From contig NZ_CP060694.1 in assembly GCF_014352935.1 (NCBI RefSeq), positions 1,302,001-1,366,000 on the forward strand: a stretch of DNA of 64,000 nt, given 5' to 3'. A program made the translations under genes and the position numbers. Shown here piece by piece: positions 26,838 through 35,273 of this stretch. This DNA is from Aliarcobacter cryaerophilus (GTDB lineage Bacteria > Campylobacterota > Campylobacteria > Campylobacterales > Arcobacteraceae). The notes under the pieces were generated by a model. The model was not told where the DNA came from and ran no database searches. It worked only from the letters and a program-made list of their open reading frames with translations. Position 1 is the stretch's first letter. Each line of letters opens with the position of its first letter.

Positions 26838-28059
26838 TATTCTCTCCTATTTTCAACTTACTACTATTTTTTTTATTATCAATTTTAAGCTTTTTTACAC
26901 TTACTTTATATTTTTTTGCAATAGCTTCAAGAGTATCGCCTTGTTTTACTTTATAAATAACTTTATTTTTAGCTAATTCTTTACTATTTGACTCTTTTTT
27001 TGTTTTTTCTAAAGATGGTTTATTTTCAACATAAGGCAACTCTTTCATATTTGCAACTTTGTTGCTAAATAACTCAACTTTTGTGTGAGGAATATACAGA
27101 TTATAACTATTTTTATCTGTTGGTATCATCTCTTTTAAAAGATGTTTATTTATAGTTTTTAACTCTTCATAGCTCATAGAAAGTTCATCTGCAATAGTTT
27201 TTAATCTTAAGCCTTTGTTTGCATTGACTTTTTCTAAATCATACTTTGTTTTTTTATCTAAGTTTTTAAATCTATCACTATTTTCAAGAATTGAAAAAGA
27301 GACCAACATATTTATATAATTTACACTAGTTTTTGGCAAATAATCTCTTTTTGAATTATGCTTTAAAAGATAAAGATAGTCAAAATGCCCAGATTTTAAA
27401 CCCAAATCTTTGTAAATAGTATATAAATTGTCTATACCTTTTTTATTTTTTGTATAATCCGCAATATATAAATTATAAATTTTTATAACTTTATCATGAT
27501 ACATAGTTGGATGCTCATCTAAATATTTATCCAAAGTAGCTCTTGCAACTCCATGAATAATTCTTCCCTCACCTGCATTATAAGCTAAAACAGACAAATA
27601 CCATTTTCCAAATTTTTTATAATATCTTCTTAAATAATTTGTGGCAGCATCTGTTGATTTTATTAAATCTAGTCTCTCATCAACAAACTCATTTCTCTTT
27701 AATTTAAGATTACTAGCAGTTAAAGGCATAATTTGCCAAAGTCCAGAAGGACCATTTTTATTAACTAAATTTTTAAAACTTGACTCTATTAAAGGCAAGA
27801 AAAAAAGTACCTTTGGAAGATTTTTTAGCTCCAGCTCCTCTTTTACAATTTTTGCATTTAATGATGATTTTTTTATTAAGTTATCGTAATACTGAATTTT
27901 CTTTGTAGTTGATAGTTCTTTATATTTTAATTTAAAAGATTGTTCATTCAAAAACTCTTTGGGGAGATTTAACTCTTCTAATATAACCATATTTTGTTCA
28001 AAATTATTTGCAAAAATAGAAGAGATTAAAATGGTTATTGCTACTAAAATTTTTTTCAA
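26821..28059 (-). CDS. mltD: Lytic transglycosylase with LysM domains, MltD type
   Basis: A 412-residue exported enzyme. The signal peptide ends near residue 18 (SIFANN). The goose-lysozyme-like SLT domain (about 95-220) includes the catalytic glutamate in PLIESSFK, then GPSGLWQIMPLTA and LAYNAGEGRI. Two LysM-like repeats follow: a weaker one near 290-325 (LKTIADELSMSYEELKTIN) and a clear C-terminal one at about 368-411 (YKVKQGDTLEAIAKKYKVS). It cleaves peptidoglycan between MurNAc and GlcNAc. It lies between tatD and rlpA, an order shared with Campylobacter jejuni. Confidence 0.92.
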   Translation of the reverse strand: MKKILVAITILISSIFANNFEQNMVILEELNLPKEFLNEQSFKLKYKELSTTKKIQYYDNLIKKSSLNAKIVKEELELKNLPKVLFFLPLIESSFKNLVNKNGPSGLWQIMPLTASNLKLKRNEFVDERLDLIKSTDAATNYLRRYYKKFGKWYLSVLAYNAGEGRIIHGVARATLDKYLDEHPTMYHDKVIKIYNLYIADYTKNKKGIDNLYTIYKDLGLKSGHFDYLYLLKHNSKRDYLPKTSVNYINMLVSFSILENSDRFKNLDKKTKYDLEKVNANKGLRLKTIADELSMSYEELKTINKHLLKEMIPTDKNSYNLYIPHTKVELFSNKVANMKELPYVENKPSLEKTKKESNSKELAKNKVIYKVKQGDTLEAIAKKYKVSVKKLKIDNKKNSSKLKIGENIEIIK

Positions 28060-28094
28060 GGTTTCCTCTTTATTTTAGAATTCTTTGATTATAT

Positions 28095-28883
28095 CTAAGA
28101 AATATTAGAAAACTCTTTAAAAAGATTTTTGGCATTATTTGTAGTAATACTTTGAATCTCCTCATAACTCATATTTAAAATCTCCGCCATTTTTTGAGCT
28201 ACATATATTGTATAATATGGCTCATTTCTTACTCCTCTAAAAGGGTGTGGCGTTAAATATGGGGCATCTGTTTCTATTAAAAGTTTCTCTTTAGGAATTA
28301 AAGGCAAAATATCTATTAACTTTTTTGCATTTTTAAAAGTAACAACTCCACCTATTCCAAAATAAAAATTCATATCTGCTAAAGGAAGAAGATGAGGACT
28401 TGCATTAAAACAGTGTAAAACTCCACCTAAATCTTTTGAGGCATATTTTTCCAAAATCTCTCTTGAATCATTTGAAGCCTCTCTAATATGAACAATAAGT
28501 GGTTTTTTGTACTTTTTTGCTAAATTTATTTGAGAAATAAAAACCTCTTTTTGTTTTTTTATATTCTCTTGTTTTTCAATTTCATCATCTGGAAGTCTAT
28601 AATAATCTAATCCACACTCACCTATAGCTATGCACTTTGGGTGATTTACATATTTTTCCATAACTGCTTCATCATACTCATCTATGTCATAAGGATGAAT
28701 TCCAACAGCAAAAAAAACTTCATCATATTTTTCACTTAAATCTACTGCTTTTTTAAGTGTTTCAAAACTTGCACCTGGAATTAAAAAAGCATTAACTCCA
28801 GACTCTTTTGCATTTGTTATAACTCCATCTATATCGCTTAAATAAGCTTCATTATCAAGATGGCAATGAGTATCTATAATAAT
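28095..28883 (-). CDS. tatD: TatD-family metal-dependent nuclease, apparently started at ATT
   Basis: The full family protein, about 262 residues, reads in one open frame. It begins ATT ATT ATA GAT, giving (M)IIDTHCHLDN, with the metal motif HxH. Other TatD motifs are AVGIHPYD, IGECGLDYYR, IVHIREA, GVLHCF and LIETDAPYL. No ATG, GTG or TTG exists in frame between the last upstream stop and the methionine at 28661, and starting there would delete the catalytic HxH. AAAGG lies 7 bases before the first ATT (28881-28883), so ATT initiation is the best reading. TatD proteins are 3'-5' DNA/RNA exonucleases. The ribosome site overlaps the stop codon of the upstream gene. Confidence 0.85.
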   Translation of the reverse strand: MIIDTHCHLDNEAYLSDIDGVITNAKESGVNAFLIPGASFETLKKAVDLSEKYDEVFFAVGIHPYDIDEYDEAVMEKYVNHPKCIAIGECGLDYYRLPDDEIEKQENIKKQKEVFISQINLAKKYKKPLIVHIREASNDSREILEKYASKDLGGVLHCFNASPHLLPLADMNFYFGIGGVVTFKNAKKLIDILPLIPKEKLLIETDAPYLTPHPFRGVRNEPYYTIYVAQKMAEILNMSYEEIQSITTNNAKNLFKEFSNIS

Positions 28884-28893
28884 TTTTAAACCT

Positions 28894-29199
28894 TTAAGAT
28901 AAAAATCTTTTATTTAAAAGATTTATTAAATTATTTATTTGAGAAATATCTGAATATTTTATCCAAGCATCTATTCCAAAGTTTTTGAAAGCATCATAAT
29001 CACTCTCATCTTCTATTACTGCAATAGAAACAAATTTTTCTTTACAAACACTATGTTTATTCTCTTCATACTCAAAAATAGACTCTATATCTATTATCGC
29101 TATATCAGCTTTACCTTCACCTTTAGAGTGAAAAGACTCAACTTCAAATTCTGGATTAAAAAGCGACTCATCAATTTGACAAAAAGTTATGATTTTCAT
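28894..29199 (-). CDS. Small receiver-like protein of unknown function
   Basis: About 101 residues starting at the ATG 29197-29199, just after the ribosome site GGGGGGA; a TTG 4 codons upstream is less likely. Alternating hydrophobic strands and helices, with ADIAIIDIES in the position of a phosphoacceptor aspartate and FGIDAWIKYSDISQINNLINLL as the last helix, suggest a response-regulator receiver fold. The usual MP and Lys residues are not clear, so it may be a non-phosphorylated pseudo-receiver. It sits between hslU and tatD in the operon. No function is assigned. Confidence 0.6.
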   Translation of the reverse strand: MKIITFCQIDESLFNPEFEVESFHSKGEGKADIAIIDIESIFEYEENKHSVCKEKFVSIAVIEDESDYDAFKNFGIDAWIKYSDISQINNLINLLNKRFLS

Positions 29200-29253
29200 A
29201 TATCCCCCCAATATTTTTAAATAATCTTGTATTCTATGCTAAATAGTATTAAA

Positions 29254-30582
29254 TTACAATATATATCTTGTAACATCAACATTATCTACTATCTTCTCAA
29301 GTTTTTCTGATACTAACTGGCTAGTTACAACTACTTTTGAACCTTTTTTCTCATCTGCATCAAAAGATATATCTTCAATAACTTTTTCAATAACAGTGTG
29401 AAGTCTTCTTGCACCTATATCTTCTGTTTTTTCATTTGCTGCAACACTATATTTAGCAAAAGCTCTTATAGCATCATCATCAAATTCAAGTTCAACATCT
29501 TCAACTTTTAAAAGAGCTTTATATTGTCTTAAAAGTGAATTTTTTGTGTTTGTTAAAATCTTATAAAGAGCATCTTCATCAAGACTTTCTAACTCAACTC
29601 TAAGAGGAAATCTTCCTTGAAGTTCTGGTATTAAATCACTTGGTTTTGATACATGAAATGCACCAGCTGCAATAAATAAAATATGATCAGTTTTTATTTG
29701 TCCAAATTTTGTTTGAACTGAACTACCTTCAACTATTGGAAGTAAATCTCTTTGAACACCCTCTTTTGATGGATCTTGTCCTTGATTTTTCTTTCCACTT
29801 GCAATTTTATCTATCTCATCTATAAAAATAATTCCGCCATTTTCAGCTCTTTTTAAAGCCTCTATTTTTATAGCTTCAGTATCTAGTAAACCTTCACTAG
29901 CAACACCTCTTAAAAGAATTTTTGCATCTTTTATGCTTACTTCTTTTTTTATTTTTTCTTTATTTAAGCTTCCTAACATTTTGTTAAGACTCTCTTGCAT
30001 AGAACTCATATCAAATGGTAAATTAGAATCAATTATCTCTACATGAGCTTTTTTAGGTAGTTCTATCTCTATTTTTTTATCATCTAAATCACCATTTAAT
30101 AACTTCTTTTCCATTAGATTATAAGTTTTTATAAACGACTCTTTTGCATTTTCACTTGCACTATCAGGAAGTGGAGGTACTAATTTTTCAATGATCTTTT
30201 TATTTACTTCATCATCAATTTTATCTTTAATTTTCTCTTCATACTCTTTTGTAACAAGATTTATACTTTCATAAAGAAGGTCTCTAATCATAGATTCAAC
30301 ATCTCTTCCTACAAACCCAACTTCTGTATATTTACTAGCTTCTACTTTTACAAAAGGAAGACCCATCATTTTTGCCATTCTTCTTGCAATTTCAGTTTTA
30401 CCAACTCCTGTGCTTCCAATCATTAGAATATTTTTTGGCATAATCTCTTCTTGTAGATTTGGCTCAACTCTCATTCTTCTATAACGATTTCTTAAAGCTA
30501 GAGCTATGGTCTTCTTTGCATCTTTTTGACCAATAATATAATCATCTAAATAAGCAACAATCTGCCTAGGTGTCATATCCAT
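29254..30582 (-). CDS. hslU: ATP-dependent protease ATPase subunit HslU
   Basis: AAA+ unfoldase partner of HslV, 442 residues. Walker A is MIGSTGVGKTEIARR (near 55-68), preceded by YIIGQKDAKK. An I-domain of helical, variable sequence (about 110-230) follows, then Walker B GGIIFIDEIDKIA, the sensor region with LQGRFPLRVEL, and ARRLHTV. The C-terminal YIL tail, which docks into HslV, is seen as DVTRYIL. It is 7 bases after hslV. The complex degrades misfolded proteins and is heat-induced in other bacteria. Confidence 0.97.
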   Translation of the reverse strand: MDMTPRQIVAYLDDYIIGQKDAKKTIALALRNRYRRMRVEPNLQEEIMPKNILMIGSTGVGKTEIARRMAKMMGLPFVKVEASKYTEVGFVGRDVESMIRDLLYESINLVTKEYEEKIKDKIDDEVNKKIIEKLVPPLPDSASENAKESFIKTYNLMEKKLLNGDLDDKKIEIELPKKAHVEIIDSNLPFDMSSMQESLNKMLGSLNKEKIKKEVSIKDAKILLRGVASEGLLDTEAIKIEALKRAENGGIIFIDEIDKIASGKKNQGQDPSKEGVQRDLLPIVEGSSVQTKFGQIKTDHILFIAAGAFHVSKPSDLIPELQGRFPLRVELESLDEDALYKILTNTKNSLLRQYKALLKVEDVELEFDDDAIRAFAKYSVAANEKTEDIGARRLHTVIEKVIEDISFDADEKKGSKVVVTSQLVSEKLEKIVDNVDVTRYIL

Positions 30583-30589
30583 ACTGTTT

Positions 30590-31126
30590 TTATTCCTCTA
30601 TTTTTAATATTTTTATATTTTGATTTGTATAAATACAAAGCTCACCAGCAATCATTAAAGACTCTCGAACTAGTTCTTCTTCATCAAGCTGTGAATGTTT
30701 TGCTAGTGCTCTAGCTGCACTTATTGCAAAATTTCCACCACTTCCAATACTTGCTATCTCGCCATCTTCAGGCTCAACAACATCTCCATTTCCGCTTAAA
30801 ATAAATATTTTTTCTTTATTTAAAACTATCATCATAGCTTCAAGTCGTCTTAAATACTTATCTTTTCTCCACTCCTTTGAAAAAGCAATAACAGATTTTA
30901 ATAAATCACCTTTACAAGTTTCAAGATGAGCTTCAAACATATCAAAAAGATTAAAAGCATCTGCTGTACTTCCTGCAAAACCTGCTAAAATTTGACCTTT
31001 ATACAAAGTTCTAATCTTAGTAGCATTTCCTTTTAAAACAGTGTTTCCAAAAGACACCTGTCCATCTCCACCAATAACAGCTTTATTTTTACCTTTATAG
31101 GCTAAAATTGTAGTTGCGTGAAACAT
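30590..31126 (-). CDS. hslV: ATP-dependent protease proteolytic subunit HslV
   Basis: Proteasome-like peptidase, 178 residues. The N-terminus [12 protein letters not shown] carries the catalytic threonine exposed after processing (T5), the same short propeptide seen in Campylobacter and Helicobacter Hsl[18 protein letters not shown] and [10 protein letters not shown] are diagnostic, as is [21 protein letters not shown]. It lies 2 bases after rplI and 7 bases before hslU, so all three are cotranscribed. Confidence 0.97.
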   Translation of the reverse strand: MFHATTILAYKGKNKAVIGGDGQVSFGNTVLKGNATKIRTLYKGQILAGFAGSTADAFNLFDMFEAHLETCKGDLLKSVIAFSKEWRKDKYLRRLEAMMIVLNKEKIFILSGNGDVVEPEDGEIASIGSGGNFAISAARALAKHSQLDEEELVRESLMIAGELCIYTNQNIKILKIEE

Positions 31127-31128
31127 AA

Positions 31129-31575
31129 TTAACCAGCGATTATATCTATTTTTAACGTTGCATTTACCGAGTGTCCTAATTTACAAGAAACTTCGTAAAT
31201 ACCGATAGTTTTTAATTTATTATCAACAACTATACTTTTTTTATCAACCATAATAGAGAACTGTTTTTCAAGTTCTTCACTTATCTCTTTATTTGTAACA
31301 CTTCCAATAAGTTGTCCATTTGCTCCAACTTTATGTCTAATTGTAAGTTTTGTTGCATTTATTTTCTCTGCTAACTCTTTTGCAGCTTTTATCTCTTCTT
31401 CTTCTTTAAGTGCTAGCTTTTTTTGTTCTGCATTATGTTTTGCTATTACTTCATTTGTTGCTTGTAAAGCTAAGCCTTTCCCTATTAAAAAATTTTTACC
31501 ATATCCATCAGCTACTTCTTTGATTTCACCTGCTTTTCCTAAAGTTTTTACATCTTTTATTAATAATACTTTCAT
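31129..31575 (-). CDS. rplI: 50S ribosomal protein bL9
   Basis: A 148-residue ribosomal protein of normal length. The N-terminal domain (1-50) has the L9 signature [24 protein letters not shown] and [10 protein letters not shown], followed by the long connecting helix and the C-terminal domain containing [18 protein letters not shown]. It binds 23S rRNA near the L1 stalk. It has a strong ribosome site (AAAGGAAAAG) and is the first gene of the long minus-strand run, separated from the recombinase-like gene by a hairpin. Confidence 0.97.
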   Translation of the reverse strand: MKVLLIKDVKTLGKAGEIKEVADGYGKNFLIGKGLALQATNEVIAKHNAEQKKLALKEEEEIKAAKELAEKINATKLTIRHKVGANGQLIGSVTNKEISEELEKQFSIMVDKKSIVVDNKLKTIGIYEVSCKLGHSVNATLKIDIIAG

Positions 31576-31631
31576 TTACTTTTCCTTTAATTTTTAACTC
31601 ATCATTCTACTATTAATTTTTTTAAAGCCAT

Positions 31632-31658
31632 ATAAAAAGTATTAAAGCTACTTTTTAT
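31632..31658 (-). terminator. Hairpin terminator of the recombinase-like gene
   Basis: ATAAAAAGTA (31632-31641) pairs perfectly with TACTTTTTAT (31649-31658) over 7 bases. It overlaps the recombinase stop codon at 31648-31650 and separates this gene from rplI. The minus-strand arm itself ends in a T-rich run, TACTTTTTAT. Confidence 0.55.
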
Positions 31659-32277
31659 CAAGCGCAATTGCCCTAATATCTCTCTTTTTTACATAACTAT
31701 TTAAACCTATATGGTTGTTATATCCTAAAAGTTTTGCTATTTTTCTAACACTAAGTCCCATACCAAGAAGCTCTTCTATTTTATCCCTTTGCTCATCAAA
31801 TTTTGATTTTTGAATAGTACCTTTTGGTTTTCCAAGAGGAATACCATCCTCTTTTTTTGCATTTAATGCCTCTTTTGTTCTTAAGCTCTGAAGCTCTTTT
31901 TCTAAGGAGATAGTCATTTTTATAATATTTAAAATCATTAATGTAAGCTTATCATCACTACTTAGCAAATCTAAATTTTGTTCAACAACAATTATTCTTA
32001 TTTTATTTGATAATAAAAACTTTACAATTTCTAAAATTCTATCAATAGTTCTTCCAAAAACATTTAAGTTTGCAACAATTATTGTAGAGTTTTTTTCACA
32101 ATTTTCTAAAAGTTGAATAATATTTTTCTCTTGAGAAGGTCTATTTATCTCTATTTCAATATGTTTGTAAATAGTTAATGAATTTTTTAAAATATATTTA
32201 GAAATAAGCTCTTTTTGTTCATCCGTATAACTCATATTATTTCGATTTTTTCTAATATATGTGAAATTTTTTGACAT
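31648..32277 (-). CDS. Serine-recombinase-like protein lacking catalytic residues
   Basis: A 209-residue protein with the layout of a small resolvase/invertase: an N-terminal domain (1-130), a linker with GIPLGKPKGTIQKSK (like the GRPKG of resolvases) and a C-terminal HTH (about 168-200: GLSVRKIAKLLGYNNHIGLNSYV). The catalytic N-terminus is altered. The family pattern YxRvS reads YIRKN, without serine; the LDRLGRS pattern reads LNVFGRT, so D67 and R68 are lost and only the last Arg remains. I infer a DNA-binding protein without recombinase activity. Three palindromic sites lie ahead of the gene. Confidence 0.75.
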   Translation of the reverse strand: MSKNFTYIRKNRNNMSYTDEQKELISKYILKNSLTIYKHIEIEINRPSQEKNIIQLLENCEKNSTIIVANLNVFGRTIDRILEIVKFLLSNKIRIIVVEQNLDLLSSDDKLTLMILNIIKMTISLEKELQSLRTKEALNAKKEDGIPLGKPKGTIQKSKFDEQRDKIEELLGMGLSVRKIAKLLGYNNHIGLNSYVKKRDIRAIALDKK

Positions 32278-32304
32278 TTTTACACCTCTTTTGTAATAGT
32301 TTTA

Positions 32305-32417
32305 TGTATAAAAGTTTATACAAAATGTTATCTTTTTAATATTTAATAAAAGCTTATACATATTTTTATATAAAATAAAACTTGAAGCTTTTATTTGATA
32401 GTATAAAAGTTTTTATA
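32305..32417. promoter_or_regulatory. Three copies of a palindromic element before the recombinase-like gene
   Basis: The perfect inverted repeat TGTATAAA-AG-TTTATACA is at 32305-32322. Two degraded copies follow: AATAAAAGCTTATAC at 32346-32360 and GTATAAAAGTTTTTAT at 32401-32416. Centres are 38 and 57 bases apart. They lie in the gap between the minus-strand recombinase-like gene and the plus-strand ubiX operon. Their likely ligand is the recombinase-like protein itself, as inference. Confidence 0.5.
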
Positions 32418-32441
32418 ATTAAATTATTCAAGAGGTAAATA

Positions 32442-32996
32442 TTGAAATTAACAGTTGGAATTTCAGGTGCTAGTGGAGTAAATCTAGCTTTGAAATTTAT
32501 AAAACAGATACCAAAAGATATTGAGATTTTTGTCGTATTTTCAAAAAGTTCAAAAAAGGCTTTAAAACTAGAAAATGGTATAAAAACGAAAGAAATTTTT
32601 AAAGATTATGAAAATATAACACTTTTTAAGGATAAAAATATAGGTGCTTCTTTAGCTTCTGGATCATTTAAAGTTGATAAAATGATTATTCTTCCTTGCA
32701 GTTCAAATACTTTGGCAAAATGTAGTGTGGGAATTGCTGATAGCTTAATTACTAGAGCTTTTTCTGTAATGCTAAAAGAGAAAAGAGAAATTATAATAGC
32801 TCCAAGAGAGTTACCTTTAAATACAATAATGTTAGAAAATATGCTAAAACTTTCAAATTTAGGTGTTGTGATTGCACCTCCAATTTTGGGGTATTATAGT
32901 TCTCAACAAACTTTAGAAGATATGGAAAATTTTATTATTGGAAAGTGGATGGATCTATTAAAAATAGATAACAAACTATATAAAAGATGGAAATAG
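32442..32996 (+). CDS. ubiX: Flavin prenyltransferase
   Basis: A 184-residue UbiX/PAD1-type protein that attaches a dimethylallyl group to FMN to make the cofactor of UbiD decarboxylases. FMN-binding features are VGISGASGVNLALKF at the start, the serine segment FSKSSKKAL, and LPCSSNTLAKCSVGIADSLITRA. REIIAPRELPLNTIMLENM and APPILGYYSS complete the family pattern. Initiation is at TTG (32442-32444), with AGAGG 7 bases ahead. It heads the ubiX-coaD-tmk-hisS-speA-cysE block. Confidence 0.93.
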   Translation: MKLTVGISGASGVNLALKFIKQIPKDIEIFVVFSKSSKKALKLENGIKTKEIFKDYENITLFKDKNIGASLASGSFKVDKMIILPCSSNTLAKCSVGIADSLITRAFSVMLKEKREIIIAPRELPLNTIMLENMLKLSNLGVVIAPPILGYYSSQQTLEDMENFIIGKWMDLLKIDNKLYKRWK

Positions 32997-32998
32997 AT

Positions 32999-33493
32999 AT
33001 GAAAAATAACGATTATAACTATACTGGTTCATATAAAAAAGCTATTTATAGTGGGACTTTTGACCCAATTACTATTGGACATTTGGACATTATTGAAAGA
33101 GCAATAAAAGTTTTTGATGAAGTTATTATAAGTGTTGCAAAAAGTGAAATGAAAAAACCAATGTTTTCTCATGATAAGAGAGTAGAGTTTGTAGAAGCAT
33201 CTACGAAGCATCTTAAAAATGTAAGAGTTGTAGGATTTGATACTCTTTTAGTTGATTTGGCAAGAGACTTACAAATTAATACAATAATCAGAGGATTAAG
33301 AGCTGTTAGTGATTTTGAATTTGAACTACAAATGGGGTATGCAAACTCTTCAATCAACCATAATCTTGAAACAGTTTACCTAATGCCAACACTAGAGCAT
33401 GCCTTTGTAAGCTCTACAATTGTGCGAGAAATTATAAGATTTGAAGGCAGATTTGAACATTTAGTTCCAAAAGAGGTTTTAAAATGTATGTAG
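32999..33493 (+). CDS. coaD: Phosphopantetheine adenylyltransferase
   Basis: Penultimate enzyme of coenzyme A synthesis, about 164 residues. The nucleotidyltransferase motif SGTFDPITIGHLDII and the C-terminal SSTIVREII (with the RxxxEGRFEHLVP segment) are clear, and GLRAVSDFEFELQM is family-specific. The ATG at 32999 is preferred because GGA lies 7 bases upstream and it starts 2 bases after the ubiX stop. The in-frame ATG at 32987 adds 4 residues and overlaps ubiX. It overlaps tmk by 10 bases. Confidence 0.93.
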   Translation: MKNNDYNYTGSYKKAIYSGTFDPITIGHLDIIERAIKVFDEVIISVAKSEMKKPMFSHDKRVEFVEASTKHLKNVRVVGFDTLLVDLARDLQINTIIRGLRAVSDFEFELQMGYANSSINHNLETVYLMPTLEHAFVSSTIVREIIRFEGRFEHLVPKEVLKCM

Positions 33494-34053
33494 TTATTGA
33501 AGGAATTGATACAGCAGGGAAATCAACTCAATTAGAAATTTTAAAAAATAAATTTCCAAATGCAATTTTTACAAAAGAACCAGGTGGAACTGCTCTAGGT
33601 ATAAAGCTAAGAGAGATGATTTTAAGTGGAGAAGCAAATAGTAGTTTAGCTGAAATGTTTATGTTTCTTGCAGATAGAGCCGAACACACTCAAGAGATAA
33701 TATTAAAAAATAAAAATAAATTAATTATTAGTGACCGTTCATTTATATCTGGAATTGCTTATGCAAAAGATAGAAAAATAGATGATTTAATAGAATTAAA
33801 TCGTTTAGCAACTTCAAATAATTTTCCACAAAAAGTAATTTTACTAGAACTAAAAAAAGATGAATTACAAAAAAGGTTGTCTCAAAAACAAAATGATAGT
33901 ATTGAAAAAAGAGGATTAGATTATCTTTTGGATATTCAAGCAAGATTAAAAGAGACTATTTTAAAACTAAATATTAAACACATTTTTATAGATGCAAGTT
34001 TAAATATAGATGAGATTGCAAAAAAAATTGAGGATTTTATAAATGCTAAATAG
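33484..34053 (+). CDS. tmk: Thymidylate kinase
   Basis: A 189-residue dTMP kinase. P-loop EGIDTAGKST (6-15), the substrate loop FTKEPGGTALG, the DR motif ISDRSFISGIAYA and a lid region with QKRLSQK are all present. It phosphorylates dTMP to dTDP for DNA synthesis. It overlaps coaD by 10 bases and hisS by 11 bases, so the three are translated as a coupled set. Confidence 0.95.
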   Translation: MYVVIEGIDTAGKSTQLEILKNKFPNAIFTKEPGGTALGIKLREMILSGEANSSLAEMFMFLADRAEHTQEIILKNKNKLIISDRSFISGIAYAKDRKIDDLIELNRLATSNNFPQKVILLELKKDELQKRLSQKQNDSIEKRGLDYLLDIQARLKETILKLNIKHIFIDASLNIDEIAKKIEDFINAK

Positions 34054-35272
34054 TACAAAAACAATTCAAAGTTTAAGAGGAATGAAAGACATTGTAGGAA
34101 GTGATAGTGAACTTTTTATATATTTTGTAGAAAATGCTTCAAAAATAGCACAAAAATATGGTTTTTCTTATATAGAAACTCCTCTTTTAGAAGAGACAGC
34201 ACTTTTTAAAAGAAGTGTTGGTGAAAGCAGTGATATTGTAAATAAAGAGATGTATCAATTTATTGACAAAGGTCAAAACGATGTATGTCTAAGACCTGAA
34301 GGAACAGCTGGAGTTGTAAGACATTTTGTAGAGAAAAAACTTGATCGTGCTGGTGGAACTTACAAGTGGTACTACTATGGTCCTATGTTTAGATATGAAA
34401 GACCTCAAAAAGGAAGATTAAGAGAGTTTCACCAATTTGGTTGTGAAGTTTTTGGAATATCAAATGTTTATGAAGATGCAAATATTATTATGCTTATTCG
34501 TGAAATTCTTGAATATTTTGGTATTGGATTTACTCTAAAACTAAACTCTTTGGGTTGCGTTGAGTGTATGCCACAATATAAAAATAATCTAATAAATCAT
34601 CTAAATAGTTTTAAATCTGAGTTGTGTGAAGATTGTAATAGAAGAGTTGATACAAATCCAATTAGAGTATTAGATTGTAAAAACGAAAAGTGTCAAACTC
34701 TTTTAAAAGATGCTCCAAAAATAACAAATAGTTTATGTATCTCTTGCGATAGTGATTTTGAAAAGCTAAAAGAGATTTTGGATTTTAATAAAATAAATTA
34801 TGAAATTGACTCAAATTTGGTTCGTGGGCTTGATTACTACAACAAAACTGCATTTGAGTTTGTAAGCAATGAAATTGGTGCTCAAAGTGCAATTGCTGGT
34901 GGTGGAAGATATGATAGATTGGTTGAATATCTTGGTGGAAAAAGTACAGCTGGAATTGGTTTTGCTATTGGTATAGAAAGATTGCTAGAGCTTATAAAAA
35001 TGAATAAAGAGCAAAAAGAGTTTTTATATATTGGTGTTTTAGATGAAATTAGTTTAAATAAAGCTTTTGAAATAGCAATTAAAAAAAGAAAAACAACAAA
35101 AACTTATATTGAATATACTCCAAGAGGTTTTGCAAAGCACTTTGGAATAGCTGAAAAGCTAGGATGCAATATTGTTGCACTAATTGGAGAAAAAGAGCTA
35201 GAAAATGGAATAATTTATACAAAAAACTTAAATACAAAAGAAGAAAATAATATAATTTTAGAGGATTTTTAA
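34043..35272 (+). CDS. hisS: Histidyl-tRNA synthetase
   Basis: Class II synthetase of 409 residues. Motif 1 region YIETPLLEE, motif 2 FRYERPQKGRLREFHQFG, the histidine-binding motif VRGLDYYNKTAFEF and motif 3 GIGFAIGIERLLEL are in order. A short C-terminal anticodon-binding domain follows (about 325-409). A small cysteine set, DCNRRVD and CEKCQ-like segments in the insertion, is also present. It starts inside tmk by 11 bases and is followed after 1 base by speA. Confidence 0.96.
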   Translation: MLNSTKTIQSLRGMKDIVGSDSELFIYFVENASKIAQKYGFSYIETPLLEETALFKRSVGESSDIVNKEMYQFIDKGQNDVCLRPEGTAGVVRHFVEKKLDRAGGTYKWYYYGPMFRYERPQKGRLREFHQFGCEVFGISNVYEDANIIMLIREILEYFGIGFTLKLNSLGCVECMPQYKNNLINHLNSFKSELCEDCNRRVDTNPIRVLDCKNEKCQTLLKDAPKITNSLCISCDSDFEKLKEILDFNKINYEIDSNLVRGLDYYNKTAFEFVSNEIGAQSAIAGGGRYDRLVEYLGGKSTAGIGFAIGIERLLELIKMNKEQKEFLYIGVLDEISLNKAFEIAIKKRKTTKTYIEYTPRGFAKHFGIAEKLGCNIVALIGEKELENGIIYTKNLNTKEENNIILEDF

Positions 35273-35273
35273 T

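Noticed and set aside
28095-28661. TatD as a truncated or frameshifted gene starting at the ATG near 28661
   Set aside because: The upstream frame is fully open and encodes the complete conserved N-terminus, so an ATT start is simpler than truncation.
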